Positions 38,202 to 47,735 of a stretch of DNA of 64,000 bases are shown here, piece by piece. The DNA is taken from NCBI GenBank assembly GCA_052390415.1, contig JBQTGY010000012.1, positions 1 to 64,000 of the forward strand. Direction: 5' to 3'. The notes under the pieces are model-generated. The model did no database searches. It had not been told where the DNA came from and was given only the letters and a program-made list of their open reading frames with translations. Positions within the stretch are counted from its first letter, which is position 1, and the number at the start of each line of letters is the position of its first letter. The stretch comes from JANNWF01 sp052390415 (GTDB lineage: Bacteria; Pseudomonadota; Gammaproteobacteria; Xanthomonadales; Xanthomonadaceae). A program made the position numbers and the translations under genes.

Positions 38202-40592
38202 TTGAACGCACACGTCCTCTGGCTGAACGCGCTTGGCTTGAACGATATCGATCAGGTCGGCGGCAAGAATGCCTCGCTTGGCGAAATGATCGGCAATCTC
38301 GCGCAACTCGGGGTCTCGGTGCCCGGTGGATTTGCCACGACAGCCGACGCGTTCAAGGAATTCATCGCCTTCGAGGCCTTGGCACAACGCATCCAGGATC
38401 GTCTGGTTACGCTTGATGTCGAAGATGTCGCCGCCTTGGTCAAAGCAGGACAGGAAATTCGTCGCTGGATCATTGAGGCGCCGTTGCCGCCGGCGCTCGA
38501 TACCGCCATTCGCGACGCCTATGCGCAGCTTGGTGCCGACGCTGGTCAAGCTGACGTGGCAGTCGCGGTGCGTTCTTCGGCCACGGCCGAGGATCTGCCT
38601 GACGCCAGTTTTGCCGGTCAACAAGAAACCTTCCTCAACGTCAGCGGCGAGGACAACGTTGTCCTGCGCGTGAAGGAAGTCTTCGCCAGTCTGTACAACG
38701 ACCGCGCCATCGCCTACCGCGTGCATCACGGCTACAAACACGAAGAAGTGTTCTTGTCCGCGGGCGTACAGCTGATGGTGCGCTCGGATATCGGCGCCGC
38801 TGGCGTGTTGTTTACCCTGGATACCGAGTCGGGTTTTCGCGATGTGGTGTTCATCACGTCGAGCTATGGACTGGGCGAGAACGTGGTCCAGGGCGCGGTC
38901 AATCCGGATGAGTTCTATGTCTACAAGCCGACTCTGCGTAGCGGCCACATGGCCATTTTGCAGCGCACGTTGGGCTCCAAAGAGAGTCGCATGGTCTATT
39001 CGGACACGCCAGGCGAACGCGTGCGCAATGAAGACACACCGCTCGCACTGCGCAAACAATTTTCCTTGACCGATGCCGACGTGCAGGCGCTGGCCACACA
39101 GTCCCTCACCATCGAAGCCCACTACGGTCGGCCCATGGACATCGAGTGGGCCAAGGACGGCATCACCGGCAAGCTCTACATCGTGCAGGCGCGACCGGAG
39201 ACCGTGAAGTCGCGCGCCAAGGTCAATCAGATCGAGCGCTACCATCTGCAACGCCGAGGCGACGTCCTGAGTGAAGGTCGCGCGATTGGCAGCAAGATTG
39301 GCAGCGGTGTGGCGCGTGTGGTGCGCAGCTTGGCCGAGATGAGCCAATTTCAAGCCGGCGACGTGCTGGTCGCCGACATGACCGATCCCGACTGGGAGCC
39401 GATCATGAAACGCGCGGCCGCCATCGTCACCAATCGCGGTGGCCGCACCTGTCACGCGGCGATCATTGCGCGTGAGTTGGGCGTGCCGGCAGTGGTCGGC
39501 ACCGGTGATGCGATGCGCAAGATTGCCAACGGACGCACCATTACCGTGAGTTGCTCGGAGGGCGACACCGGCTACATCTACGACGGTCTGATCGGCTTCG
39601 AACGTGTGGTGACTGATCTGGGCAACATGCCTCCGGCACCGCTCAAGATCATGATGAATGTGGGCAACCCCGAGCGTGCATTCGACTTCGCGCAATTGCC
39701 GCATCAAGGCATTGGCCTGGCGCGTCTGGAGTTCGTGATCGCCCGGCAGATCGGCGTGCATCCACGCGCCCTGCTTGAGTACGAAAAGCAGTCGGCCGAC
39801 ATCAAGGCCAAGATCGACGTGCTGACCGCCGGTTATGCCGATCCGGTGACTTATTACGTGGATCGTTTGGCCGAAGGCATCGCCACGCTCACCGCCGCGT
39901 TTGCGCCTTACCCGGTGATCGTGCGCCTTTCGGATTTCAAATCGAACGAATACGCCAACTTGCTGGGCGGCGCGCAATACGAACCGCACGAAGAAAACCC
40001 GATGCTCGGGTTCCGCGGCGCGTCACGCTACGTGCATGCGGATTTCCGTGACTGTTTTGCGCTGGAATGCCGCGCGGTGCAGAAGGTGCGCGTGGAGATG
40101 GGGCTGCGCAATTGCTGGATCATGATCCCGTTTGTGCGCACCCTGGATGAGGGCCAAGCGGTCATCAACGCGTTGGAATCGCAAGGTCTGGTACGCGGTG
40201 CGCTGCGCGGCGAGCCGGATGGCCTCAAGGTCATCATGATGTGCGAACTGCCATCGAACGCGCTCATGGCCGACGAATTTCTGGAGATGTTCGACGGCTT
40301 TTCGATCGGCTCCAACGATTTGACCCAGTTGACCTTGGGGCTGGATCGCGACTCGGCCATCGTTGCCGAGCTGTTTGATGAGCGCAATCCGGCAGTGAAG
40401 AAACTGCTGGCCATGGCGATTTCTGCCGCTCGCGCAAAAGGCAAGTACATCGGTATCTGTGGCCAAGGGCCGTCCGATCATCCGGACCTGGCCGAGTGGT
40501 TGATGGACCAGGGCATCGAATCCGTTTCGTTGAACCCGGATACGGTGGTTGATACCTGGTTGCGCTTGGCGCGTCATCGCGCGGGAGGCTGA
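38202..40592 (+). CDS. ppsA: phosphoenolpyruvate synthase
   Basis: Converts pyruvate, ATP and water to PEP, AMP and Pi for gluconeogenesis. The 796-aa product has the nucleotide-binding domain ([12 protein letters not shown]), the phosphohistidine motif [21 protein letters not shown] near residue 417, and the PEP-binding TIM barrel ending [11 protein letters not shown] with the catalytic Cys. It starts with TTG at 38202, supported by GTGGAG 8 nt upstream and lack of any earlier in-frame ATG. Paired divergently with ppsR. Confidence 0.96.
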   Translation: MNAHVLWLNALGLNDIDQVGGKNASLGEMIGNLAQLGVSVPGGFATTADAFKEFIAFEALAQRIQDRLVTLDVEDVAALVKAGQEIRRWIIEAPLPPALDTAIRDAYAQLGADAGQADVAVAVRSSATAEDLPDASFAGQQETFLNVSGEDNVVLRVKEVFASLYNDRAIAYRVHHGYKHEEVFLSAGVQLMVRSDIGAAGVLFTLDTESGFRDVVFITSSYGLGENVVQGAVNPDEFYVYKPTLRSGHMAILQRTLGSKESRMVYSDTPGERVRNEDTPLALRKQFSLTDADVQALATQSLTIEAHYGRPMDIEWAKDGITGKLYIVQARPETVKSRAKVNQIERYHLQRRGDVLSEGRAIGSKIGSGVARVVRSLAEMSQFQAGDVLVADMTDPDWEPIMKRAAAIVTNRGGRTCHAAIIARELGVPAVVGTGDAMRKIANGRTITVSCSEGDTGYIYDGLIGFERVVTDLGNMPPAPLKIMMNVGNPERAFDFAQLPHQGIGLARLEFVIARQIGVHPRALLEYEKQSADIKAKIDVLTAGYADPVTYYVDRLAEGIATLTAAFAPYPVIVRLSDFKSNEYANLLGGAQYEPHEENPMLGFRGASRYVHADFRDCFALECRAVQKVRVEMGLRNCWIMIPFVRTLDEGQAVINALESQGLVRGALRGEPDGLKVIMMCELPSNALMADEFLEMFDGFSIGSNDLTQLTLGLDRDSAIVAELFDERNPAVKKLLAMAISAARAKGKYIGICGQGPSDHPDLAEWLMDQGIESVSLNPDTVVDTWLRLARHRAGG

Positions 40593-40788
40593 GCCCCGCA
40601 TCCGAGCCATCACGGACGACGCTGAGAGCCAGCGATTTCAGCGCGAAGTTAAGGTGATTGCTGCGTCGCAGCATGATCTTCGGCGGTGATCGGGTAAAAG
40701 TGTGGCGTTAGTTCGTCGTTAATCGTGACCGCACCCGAGGTGCGGGTGCGGCATGTTTCGGCGACGCCCCACTCGCTACGGCCAGGGT

Positions 40789-41826
40789 ATGAAAGGCAAA
40801 GCCACTTCCTTCGATATTGCGTATCAGGCAGGCGTCTCGCAGTCGACCGTGTCGCGCGCGCTGCGTGGCAGCACCTTGGTCAGCTTGGACACGCGACGAA
40901 AGATTCAGGCGATTGCCAAGCAGCTCAACTACAAGGTCGACAAGAACGCTTCGAACTTGCGCCGCCAACATTCGGTGACCTTGGCGTTGTTGCTGTTCGA
41001 GGACCCGACGTCGGACGACTCGCTGATCAACCCGTTTTTCCTCTCGATGTTGGGGTCGATCACGCGCGCCTGCGCGCTGCAAGGCTACGACTTGCTGGTC
41101 AGCTTTCAGCAGCAGTCCGACGATTGGCATTCGGACTTTCAGGACAGCCACAAGGCCGATGGCTTGATCTTGCTGGGATACGGCGACTATCTGATTGCGC
41201 GCAGCAAGCTGCGCAAGCTGGAAGAACAGGGCACTCACTTCGTGCGCTGGGGCGCGGTGGTCGAGGGACAGCCAGGTCTTTCGGTGGGCTGTGACAATCT
41301 GCAGGGTGGCCGTGCCGTCACCGAGCATTTGTTGGCTTTGGGGCGCAAGCGAATAGGCTTCATCGGCAACATCACCGACCACTTTCCGGAGTTTCGTGAT
41401 CGCTACGATGGCCACGTGGAAGCGCTCACCGCCGCGCGCATCGCCCGCGATCCTGCGCTGCAAGTGGATGCCATCGATTCGACCGAGCAAGTTGGCTGTC
41501 GGGCCATGCAGGAGTTGCTTGCAAGTGGCGTTGCACTGGACGCGGTGTTTGCCGCCAGCGACCTGTTGGCAATCGGCGCAATGCAAGCCTTGGCTGCGGC
41601 GGGCTTGCGTGTGCCGGAGGATGTTTCGGTGGTCGGCTTCGACGACTTGCCGATCGCGAGCTATACCGCGCCGGCGCTGACCACCGTGCTGCAAAACACC
41701 AAATTGGCGGGCGAACTTCTGGTCGACCGATTGCTGAAACAGATTCGTGGTGAGCCGGCGGAAAGCGCAATGCTTCCCGCCGACGTTGTCATTCGCCGTT
41801 CGTGCGGCGCTCACGCCCCGACATGA
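40789..41826 (+). CDS. LacI-family transcriptional regulator of alpha-glucan use
   Basis: A 345-aa repressor with the LacI HTH at the N-terminus (TSFDIAYQAGVSQSTVSRAL) and hinge (AKQLNYKVDKNASNLR), then a periplasmic-binding-protein-like sensor domain with the conserved VVGFDDLPIASYTAPALTT. ATG 40789 is preferred over a longer in-frame start. Its 3' end overlaps the convergent amylase gene by 38 bp, and a LacI-type palindrome lies at the amylase/transporter promoter (45045-45060), so it probably controls that operon. The 196 bp before it (40593-40788) hold a CCGCACCC/GGGTGCGG hairpin at 40729-40751. Confidence 0.92.
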   Translation: MKGKATSFDIAYQAGVSQSTVSRALRGSTLVSLDTRRKIQAIAKQLNYKVDKNASNLRRQHSVTLALLLFEDPTSDDSLINPFFLSMLGSITRACALQGYDLLVSFQQQSDDWHSDFQDSHKADGLILLGYGDYLIARSKLRKLEEQGTHFVRWGAVVEGQPGLSVGCDNLQGGRAVTEHLLALGRKRIGFIGNITDHFPEFRDRYDGHVEALTAARIARDPALQVDAIDSTEQVGCRAMQELLASGVALDAVFAASDLLAIGAMQALAAAGLRVPEDVSVVGFDDLPIASYTAPALTTVLQNTKLAGELLVDRLLKQIRGEPAESAMLPADVVIRRSCGAHAPT

Positions 41827-43495
41827 GCACATCAAGTTTGGCAACAAGCGTTGGCGAGGTGATCGCGCTGTCGAGCAACCACACTTGCACAGCATGTGGC
41901 TCGACGGTGAATCGCTGATCCGACCCAGGCTCGATCGCGATCACTTCGTCGCCTAGCGCGTTGCGCCAGTGTCCGTCTTGCTGCAAATCGCCCAACGCAA
42001 ACTCGGCAGGTGTCTCGCCCTTGTTGAGCAACACCAGCGCTGTCTGCGCCTCGCCCTCCAGCTGCAGGACGCGATAGAAGGCGGCTTTTTGGCCCGCCAT
42101 CTCGATGGTCAGCTGCAAGCCGCGTTGCAGGGCGGGCGAAGCCGCGCGCACCTTGGCGATACGAACCAAATTCTCGCGGATGGGATTGGCGCGGGCTGCA
42201 GCGATTCCCTCGACGCCAAAATAAGCGCGATTGCCGCCGTGCTCCAGTTGGCCGCGCATGAAACCCATTTCGGAGCCGTAGTAGATGACGGGGATGCCGC
42301 GTGCCGTGAACATCCAGTTATGCGCGTCGATGAAGCCGACATCGCTCGCTTTCATCCTCGGCATGTCGTGGTTGTCGTAGAACGTCGTCAACTCGTACGG
42401 GTTTTGGTAGGTGCCTTCGGTGAGCAGCAGGGCTGACGACAGCGCCGCATAGTCGCCATCGGGCTTCTCGAATACCTCCAACATCGCCTTTTTCAGCGGG
42501 AAATCGAGCAGGCTGTAGCGGCCGTTCTCATCCCAGGTATGCGGAGCGATGTTGGCGGCCTCGTAGTCGAAGGCTTCGCCGAACATGAAGAAATTCGGGT
42601 GCTTCTCGCGAATGCGCTCGGCAAACGTTTTCCAGAACGTCAGCGGCTGATGGCGAATGGTGTCGACGCGCAGCGCTGCCGCGCCCTGTTCGATCCATTG
42701 CAGGTAGGCACCGACGAGATAATCCATGACGGCCGGATTGTTGGCATCCAGATCACCCAGTTGGGCCAGGTCGGCCTTGCTGTTGTAGAACGCGTGCAGC
42801 GGATTTTCCAGTGGCTTGAGTTGATCCGGCGGCAGGTTCTGATGATCTGCAAGCAAGCTGCCATCGGCAGCAAACAGCTGCCCGAATCCAGGCTGTGGCT
42901 CGCTCATCGTCCAGGCGGGTGAGGTGTGGTTGCCGACGATGTCGAGCACGGTCTTGAGACCCTTCGCCTTCAATTCACGCGTGAGGTCGGCGAACTGCAA
43001 TCCTTTGCTGGGCAGATGTTCATCGACGCGATAGAAATTGCTGCCCCAGTAGCCGTGATACGCGGTCTTGCCACGATCACTCAGAAAACTGGTGCAGCTG
43101 ATCGGATCGCCACCGCTGAAGGCTTCATCCGGATTTTCGACGATCGGAGTGATCCACACCGCGCTGAAGCCCATCTCGCGAATGTAATCCGCGTGGTCGA
43201 GCAAGCCACGGAAGTCGCCGCCGAGATAGCCGATGTTGCCCACCACGCCATCGCAAGGCGGCAATGGAATATCGAACGTCTTGCGCGCGCCGCCTTGCTC
43301 GCGTTGGTCATTGCTGGTGTCGCCGTTGACGAAACGGTCGGTCAGCACGAAGTAGACGGCCTCGGACGCGAAGGGCAGGAGGGTGCCGTAGTACTCGGTC
43401 AGCGTGGTGGTCGGCGCAGGTGCAGCGGGCGCAGGTGCGTCCTGCGTGCAACCGACCAGCAGAGCCGCGATCAGCAAGGAGAGGGCAGGGCGCAT
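41789..43495 (-). CDS. secreted alpha-amylase-family glycosidase (GH13 lipoprotein)
   Basis: Glycoside hydrolase acting on alpha-1,4-glucans at the cell surface or periplasm. From ATG 43495 the 568-aa product has a lipoprotein signal with lipobox LLVGC. GH13 signatures: DIVGNHTSP, LRVDTIRHQP with the nucleophile Asp, MFGEAFDYE with the acid/base Glu, and FYDNHDMPRM with the stabilising Asp. A C-terminal beta domain follows. An upstream ATG (43546) overlaps the transporter stop as TGATG and is also possible, but puts 17 extra residues before the signal. Co-transcribed with the sugar carrier upstream. Confidence 0.9.
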   Translation of the reverse strand: MRPALSLLIAALLVGCTQDAPAPAAPAPTTTLTEYYGTLLPFASEAVYFVLTDRFVNGDTSNDQREQGGARKTFDIPLPPCDGVVGNIGYLGGDFRGLLDHADYIREMGFSAVWITPIVENPDEAFSGGDPISCTSFLSDRGKTAYHGYWGSNFYRVDEHLPSKGLQFADLTRELKAKGLKTVLDIVGNHTSPAWTMSEPQPGFGQLFAADGSLLADHQNLPPDQLKPLENPLHAFYNSKADLAQLGDLDANNPAVMDYLVGAYLQWIEQGAAALRVDTIRHQPLTFWKTFAERIREKHPNFFMFGEAFDYEAANIAPHTWDENGRYSLLDFPLKKAMLEVFEKPDGDYAALSSALLLTEGTYQNPYELTTFYDNHDMPRMKASDVGFIDAHNWMFTARGIPVIYYGSEMGFMRGQLEHGGNRAYFGVEGIAAARANPIRENLVRIAKVRAASPALQRGLQLTIEMAGQKAAFYRVLQLEGEAQTALVLLNKGETPAEFALGDLQQDGHWRNALGDEVIAIEPGSDQRFTVEPHAVQVWLLDSAITSPTLVAKLDVLMSGRERRTNGE

Positions 43496-43545
43496 GGGTT
43501 TGGATCCGGCAAGGTCACGCTTCGGGGCAAGCGTCGCGGCGGCCA

Positions 43546-44928
43546 TCAGTTCGCTACCGCCATCGGACCGCTGGGCGCCGTGGTTGGCTCATGCACACGG
43601 ACCAAGCACAGGGCGCCGACGATCAAGCTGGCACCACTGATGATGAGCGCGAAGACCGGCTTGCCGCCAAACAACAGGTTCAATGTGGGGCCCAGCAAGG
43701 TGGCCGCGACGATCTGCGGGATGACGATGAACATGTTGAAGATGCCCATGTAGACGCCCATTTTTTTCGCCTCGACCGAACTCGCAAGCAAGGCGTAGGG
43801 CATCGACAGAATGCTCGCCCAGGCCACGCCCACCAGGGCGAAGGAACCGATCAAGTAGACCGGCTGGGGCACCTGCGACATCGACAAGAAACCCAACCCA
43901 CCGAGGGTCAAGGAGACAAAGTGCACCAGCTTGCGGTTGATCACGTGCCGCGCCGCGTAGAAGCTCAGCAACAGCGCCACCGCCATCGACGACAGGCCGT
44001 AGTAGCCCATGTAGGACCCGACCAGATCGGCGGCATTCTGAAACGCGGCATTGGCAGTGTTGAATGCCTCAGCCTGACTCGCGATGGCCATATCAAATGC
44101 TTTCGGATCGGGCGCAGGCGCGTTGAACACATGCTCTGTCAGTGCCGGCGTGGCCATGCTCCACATGGCGAAGAACGACAGCCAGCTGAAAAACTGCACC
44201 ACGCCGATATTGAACATCTGCCGGGGCATGTTGAACACGCTGTGCAGGATGTCGCCTAACAGGTTGCCTTTGCGCTTTTCTTCGGCAAATGCGTGCAAGT
44301 CCTCAGGCGGGTATTCCTTGGTGGTGAACACGGTGACCAGTATGCTGGCAAGAAACACACAGGCACCGATGGCAAAGGCGATTTTGACTGACGCCGGCAC
44401 CACACCCGGTCCGGCAACGTTGGACACACCCAGTTGATTCACCATCCATGGCAGATTGCTGGCAACCCAGGTGCCGATACCGATGATCAAGGTCTGTAGT
44501 ACAAAGCCATACGAGCGTTGCTGCTCGGGCAACTTGTCCGCGACCAGAGCCCGAAAGGGCTCCATGCTGATGTTGATCGATGCATCCAGCACCCAGAGGA
44601 ATCCAACCGCCATCCACAAGGTCGGCGAGTGCGGCATGAACAGCAGTGCGATGGAACTCAGGATCGCGCCAATCAGGAAGTAGGGCCGGCGACGTCCCAG
44701 GATCGGATGCCAGGTGCGGTCGGACATGTAACCAATGATGGGTTGCACCAGCAGCCCCGTCAGCGGTGCGGCGATCCACAACAAGGGCAGCGCGTCTTTT
44801 TCTGCGCCCAACGTCTGGAAAATGCGCGACATGAAGCCGCCCTGCAGCGCAAAGCCGAACTGGATTCCCAGGAATCCAAACGACATGTTCCAGATCTGCC
44901 AAAACGACAGAGTGGGCTTGTTGACCAT
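43546..44928 (-). CDS. MFS sugar (maltose/maltodextrin) transporter, SLC45-like
   Basis: A 460-aa inner-membrane carrier with about 12 membrane segments. It carries the SLC45/sucrose-carrier type motif around WHPILGRRRPYFLIG between helices 2 and 3. Its pairing with a secreted GH13 amylase and a LacI regulator points to import of malto-oligosaccharides; the exact substrate is inferred. ATG 44928 has a strong GGGAGGAAG Shine-Dalgarno. It ends as TGATG with the amylase's outer start. Confidence 0.9.
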   Translation of the reverse strand: MVNKPTLSFWQIWNMSFGFLGIQFGFALQGGFMSRIFQTLGAEKDALPLLWIAAPLTGLLVQPIIGYMSDRTWHPILGRRRPYFLIGAILSSIALLFMPHSPTLWMAVGFLWVLDASINISMEPFRALVADKLPEQQRSYGFVLQTLIIGIGTWVASNLPWMVNQLGVSNVAGPGVVPASVKIAFAIGACVFLASILVTVFTTKEYPPEDLHAFAEEKRKGNLLGDILHSVFNMPRQMFNIGVVQFFSWLSFFAMWSMATPALTEHVFNAPAPDPKAFDMAIASQAEAFNTANAAFQNAADLVGSYMGYYGLSSMAVALLLSFYAARHVINRKLVHFVSLTLGGLGFLSMSQVPQPVYLIGSFALVGVAWASILSMPYALLASSVEAKKMGVYMGIFNMFIVIPQIVAATLLGPTLNLLFGGKPVFALIISGASLIVGALCLVRVHEPTTAPSGPMAVAN

Positions 44929-45001
44929 TACTTCCTCCCAGAAGGTGGCTCGACACGCGGGATAGCCGGCGCTCGAACCTCAGCACGTTTGCACCAAGCT
45001 G

Positions 45002-45027
45002 GCGCTGCGCCATGGTAGGCGCAGCGC
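45002..45027. promoter_or_regulatory. 10-bp-arm palindrome upstream of the transporter gene
   Basis: GCGCTGCGCC and GGCGCAGCGC are perfect inverted arms with the spacer ATGGTA. It could be a regulator site or mRNA leader hairpin for the minus-strand transporter-amylase operon. Confidence 0.4.
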
Positions 45028-45044
45028 TGTCCGTCGTTGTCGAT

Positions 45045-45060
45045 CTGCATACGTATTCAA
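45045..45060. promoter_or_regulatory. LacI-type operator candidate
   Basis: CTGCATACGTATTCAA is a near-palindrome (6 of 8 positions symmetric) centred on ACGT, typical of LacI-family operators. It lies about 120 bp upstream of the sugar-carrier ATG, suited to control by the nearby LacI regulator. Confidence 0.5.
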
Positions 45061-45085
45061 CTCGTGGGTGCGCCGCATCAGCCCC

Positions 45086-45113
45086 GAGTCCCGAGTCCCC
45101 GGTCCCGAGTCCC
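45086..45113. repeat. GAGTCCC heptamer repeats
   Basis: Three exact GAGTCCC units (45086-45092, 45093-45099, 45107-45113) plus a GGTCCC variant. This is the reverse complement of the GGGACTC heptamer array at 24.1 kb, so the repeat family is dispersed. The gap 44929-45189 holds this, the LacI-type site and the palindrome, but no gene. Confidence 0.8.
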
Positions 45114-45189
45114 GATTGACCCTTGACGTCAAGCCAGTCGCCGACCAAGCTCGCCAGCTTGTGTGATTGCCTGACCACCGGGAGTGTTC

Positions 45190-47121
45190 ATGAACTTGCC
45201 CGCGCCACCCCAGCTATCGATTCGCGCCGTGATCCTGGCCATCGTGCTGGCGATGATTCTCGCCGCCGCGAACACCTATCTCGGTTTGTTTGCAGGCATG
45301 ACCATCGCTTCGGCCATTCCGGCGGCAGTGGTTTCAATGGGCGTGCTGCGCTTGTTGGGCGGCGGCCACATTCTGGAAAACAACATCGTGCAAACCGGAG
45401 CCTCGGCCGGTTCCTCGATTGCCTCCGGCGTGATTTTTACCGTGCCGGCGCTGGTGATACTGGGCTACTGGCAGGATTTCGAGTACCTGTGGGTATTGGC
45501 CATCGCCGGCCTCGGTGGTCTGCTGGGTGTGCTGTTTTCGGTGCCGCTGCGACGTTCCCTGATCGTCGACCAAGGCTTGGCATTTCCGGAAGGCAAGGCG
45601 GCGGCGGAAGTGCTGAAGACAGGCGAAAACCCGGCCGCAGGACTGAAACTGCTGGGCGGCGCAGCCTTGTTGGGAGGCCTTGGCAAGTTGGCCGCCGCCA
45701 GTGGCCTGCGCTTGTTTCCTGACACTGCCGCCCACGCCGCGTACGCGGGCAAGGGTATCGCCTACTTCGGCACCAATTTGTCTCCGGCCTTGCTTGGCGT
45801 GGGTTACATCGTCGGACTGAATATCGGCATCGTGGTGTTGGCCGGTGGAATCATTGGCTGGAACATCGCCATGCCGATCTACAGCACGTTTTTCCTCGAT
45901 AACGATCCTGCGCTGGCCGCGCGAATTGCCGGTGCCAGCGCCGAGGATGCTGCTTTTGCCATCTGGTCTGCGCAGATTCGTTACCTCGGCGTGGGCGCCA
46001 TGTTGATTGGCGGCGTTTGGACCATTTTTTCGCTGCGCAAGTCGTTGCTCTCGGGAATCAAGAGCGGCCTGGCCGTCGCGCGCTCGGCGGCTTCCGGCGT
46101 CAAGACGGCAGAAGTGGACAAGGACATTCCGATGAAGTGGATTCTCGTCGGCCTCGTCGCTTTCACCATCCCGCTGTTGGCGTTGTATCAAAGCATCGTC
46201 GGCGACTGGTTGGTCAGCGCGCCGATGACCTTGATCATGATCGTTGCTGGCTTTCTGTTTGTGTCGGTGTCGGCGTACATGGCCGGCATGGTGGGCTCCA
46301 GCAATAACCCGGTGTCGGGCATCACCATTTGCACGATCTTGTTTGCCGCGTTGGTGTTGATCCTGCTGATGGGCGCGGACGCGGCGCTGGGGCCCGTTGC
46401 GGCGATCATGATCGGCGCGGTGGTGTGCTGTGCCGCGTGTATCGGTGGCGACAACTTGCAGGACCTCAAAGCCGGCCAGATTGTCGGCGCCACCCCATGG
46501 AAACAACAGCTGATGCTGGCGGTCGGCGCGGTGTCTTCGGCGTTGGTGATGGCGCCGGTGTTGAGTTTGCTGGCCAAGGCCTACGGCATCGGTGTGCCGA
46601 CCGAGTTGCATCCCAATCCGCTTCCCGCACCGCAGGCCAATCTGATGGCATCGGTGGCCAAGGGCATGTTTGGGGGTGAATTGCCTTGGACGACGATTGC
46701 GGTGGGTGCCGCCATTGGTGCGGTCATCATCGCCTTGGACTCCTGGCTAAAGGCCACCGGCAAGAAATTCCGCGTTCCGGTACTGGCCTGTGCGATCGGC
46801 ATCTACTTGCCGATCGAGTTGATGGTTCCGATCTTCCTCGGCGGATTGTTGTCCTACGCCGTGGAGCGCGCCAGCGGCGTTGATCGTAACGATGAAGAAG
46901 CGGTGGCCAAGGTGCATCAGCGAGGCACGTTGTTCGCTGCAGGCCTGATCACCGGTGAGGCATTGATGGGCATCGCCATCGCATTCCCGATTGTCTACAG
47001 CGAACGACTGGATGTGCTGAACCTGCCGGGTTCGATGCAGTTCGGCGGCTGGTTGGGATTGTTGCTGTTGGCGGGGATTGCCTTCTTGCTGTATCGCACG
47101 GGTGCGAAACGGGCGACCTGA
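45190..47121 (+). CDS. OPT-family oligopeptide transporter
   Basis: A 643-aa polytopic membrane protein of the oligopeptide transporter superfamily, probably importing peptides or metal chelates. Family features include LAAANTYLGLFAGMTIASAIPA, NNIVQTGASAGSSIASGVIFT, and the internal-loop SSNNPVSGITICTILFAA. ATG 45190 has GGGAG 5 nt upstream; a GTG at 45184 is less likely. It is divergent from the sugar operon and shares the 261-bp regulatory gap. The substrate is unknown. Confidence 0.92.
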   Translation: MNLPAPPQLSIRAVILAIVLAMILAAANTYLGLFAGMTIASAIPAAVVSMGVLRLLGGGHILENNIVQTGASAGSSIASGVIFTVPALVILGYWQDFEYLWVLAIAGLGGLLGVLFSVPLRRSLIVDQGLAFPEGKAAAEVLKTGENPAAGLKLLGGAALLGGLGKLAAASGLRLFPDTAAHAAYAGKGIAYFGTNLSPALLGVGYIVGLNIGIVVLAGGIIGWNIAMPIYSTFFLDNDPALAARIAGASAEDAAFAIWSAQIRYLGVGAMLIGGVWTIFSLRKSLLSGIKSGLAVARSAASGVKTAEVDKDIPMKWILVGLVAFTIPLLALYQSIVGDWLVSAPMTLIMIVAGFLFVSVSAYMAGMVGSSNNPVSGITICTILFAALVLILLMGADAALGPVAAIMIGAVVCCAACIGGDNLQDLKAGQIVGATPWKQQLMLAVGAVSSALVMAPVLSLLAKAYGIGVPTELHPNPLPAPQANLMASVAKGMFGGELPWTTIAVGAAIGAVIIALDSWLKATGKKFRVPVLACAIGIYLPIELMVPIFLGGLLSYAVERASGVDRNDEEAVAKVHQRGTLFAAGLITGEALMGIAIAFPIVYSERLDVLNLPGSMQFGGWLGLLLLAGIAFLLYRTGAKRAT

Positions 47122-47173
47122 AGTAGCAAAGTGTCAAGTGTGGGCCACAGGCGAACCGTCAGGGAGTGCCAGG

Positions 47174-47614
47174 ATGCAATTCGCGGACATCGGAAACGTC
47201 GGCTTTCGCCGCATGCTCGCGTTTTTCGTCGTGCTCGCCTGCGGTGTCTTCAGCACCGGAGTCCACGCCGGTGCGGCCAGCTTCTCGGTAACCAATCAGG
47301 ATGCGGGTGCTTACTTCATTGATGGTCAGGCCAATGCGCCGTTGCAACTGACTCGCGGTGAAATCTACACCTTCAACATCAACACCGGCGGGCATCCGTT
47401 CCTCATCAAGACTGTGCAAGGCAACGGGGATGGCAATGAGTTCAACGCTGGCGTCATCGGTAACGGAACGGAGGTGGGAGTACTGACTTTTAGCGTTCCC
47501 TTCAACGCGCCCGACACGCTGTTCTACAACTGCCGGTTTCATTCGTTGATGACGGGGACGATAGCGGTGATCGATGGCGATCTCGACCGAATATTTGGTG
47601 ATGGGTTCGAGTAG
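47174..47614 (+). CDS. secreted cupredoxin (plastocyanin-like) with C-terminal IFGDGFE tag
   Basis: A 146-aa exported protein. An N-terminal signal (FRRMLAFFVVLACGVFSTGVHA) precedes a single cupredoxin domain with all four type 1 copper ligands visible: His in TGGHPFLIK and Cys, His, Met in YNCRFHSLM. It is thus likely a blue-copper electron carrier or copper protein. The protein ends DRIFGDGFE; I recall similar C-termini on many secreted proteins of Lysobacterales, possibly a sorting tag. ATG 47174 follows AGGGAG. The 121 bp after it to the convergent SulP gene show nothing clear. Confidence 0.85.
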   Translation: MQFADIGNVGFRRMLAFFVVLACGVFSTGVHAGAASFSVTNQDAGAYFIDGQANAPLQLTRGEIYTFNINTGGHPFLIKTVQGNGDGNEFNAGVIGNGTEVGVLTFSVPFNAPDTLFYNCRFHSLMTGTIAVIDGDLDRIFGDGFE

Positions 47615-47735
47615 GCACGTGATTGAGTTGCAAGCGCTGGTATCGCTCCCGCACTACTGACGGAACGGCGAAGCAGTGAGCAAGAAACGGTGAGATATCG
47701 GACGGCTGCGGGCCCCAGCGTTTGGTCGCAGGCGG

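Noticed and set aside
38175..39989. 604-codon minus-strand frame across ppsA
   Set aside because: Antisense to the well-supported PEP synthase gene; no start signal or recognisable motif.
45334..46611. 425-codon minus-strand frame inside the OPT gene
   Set aside because: Antisense shadow; extremely Gln/His/Arg-rich.
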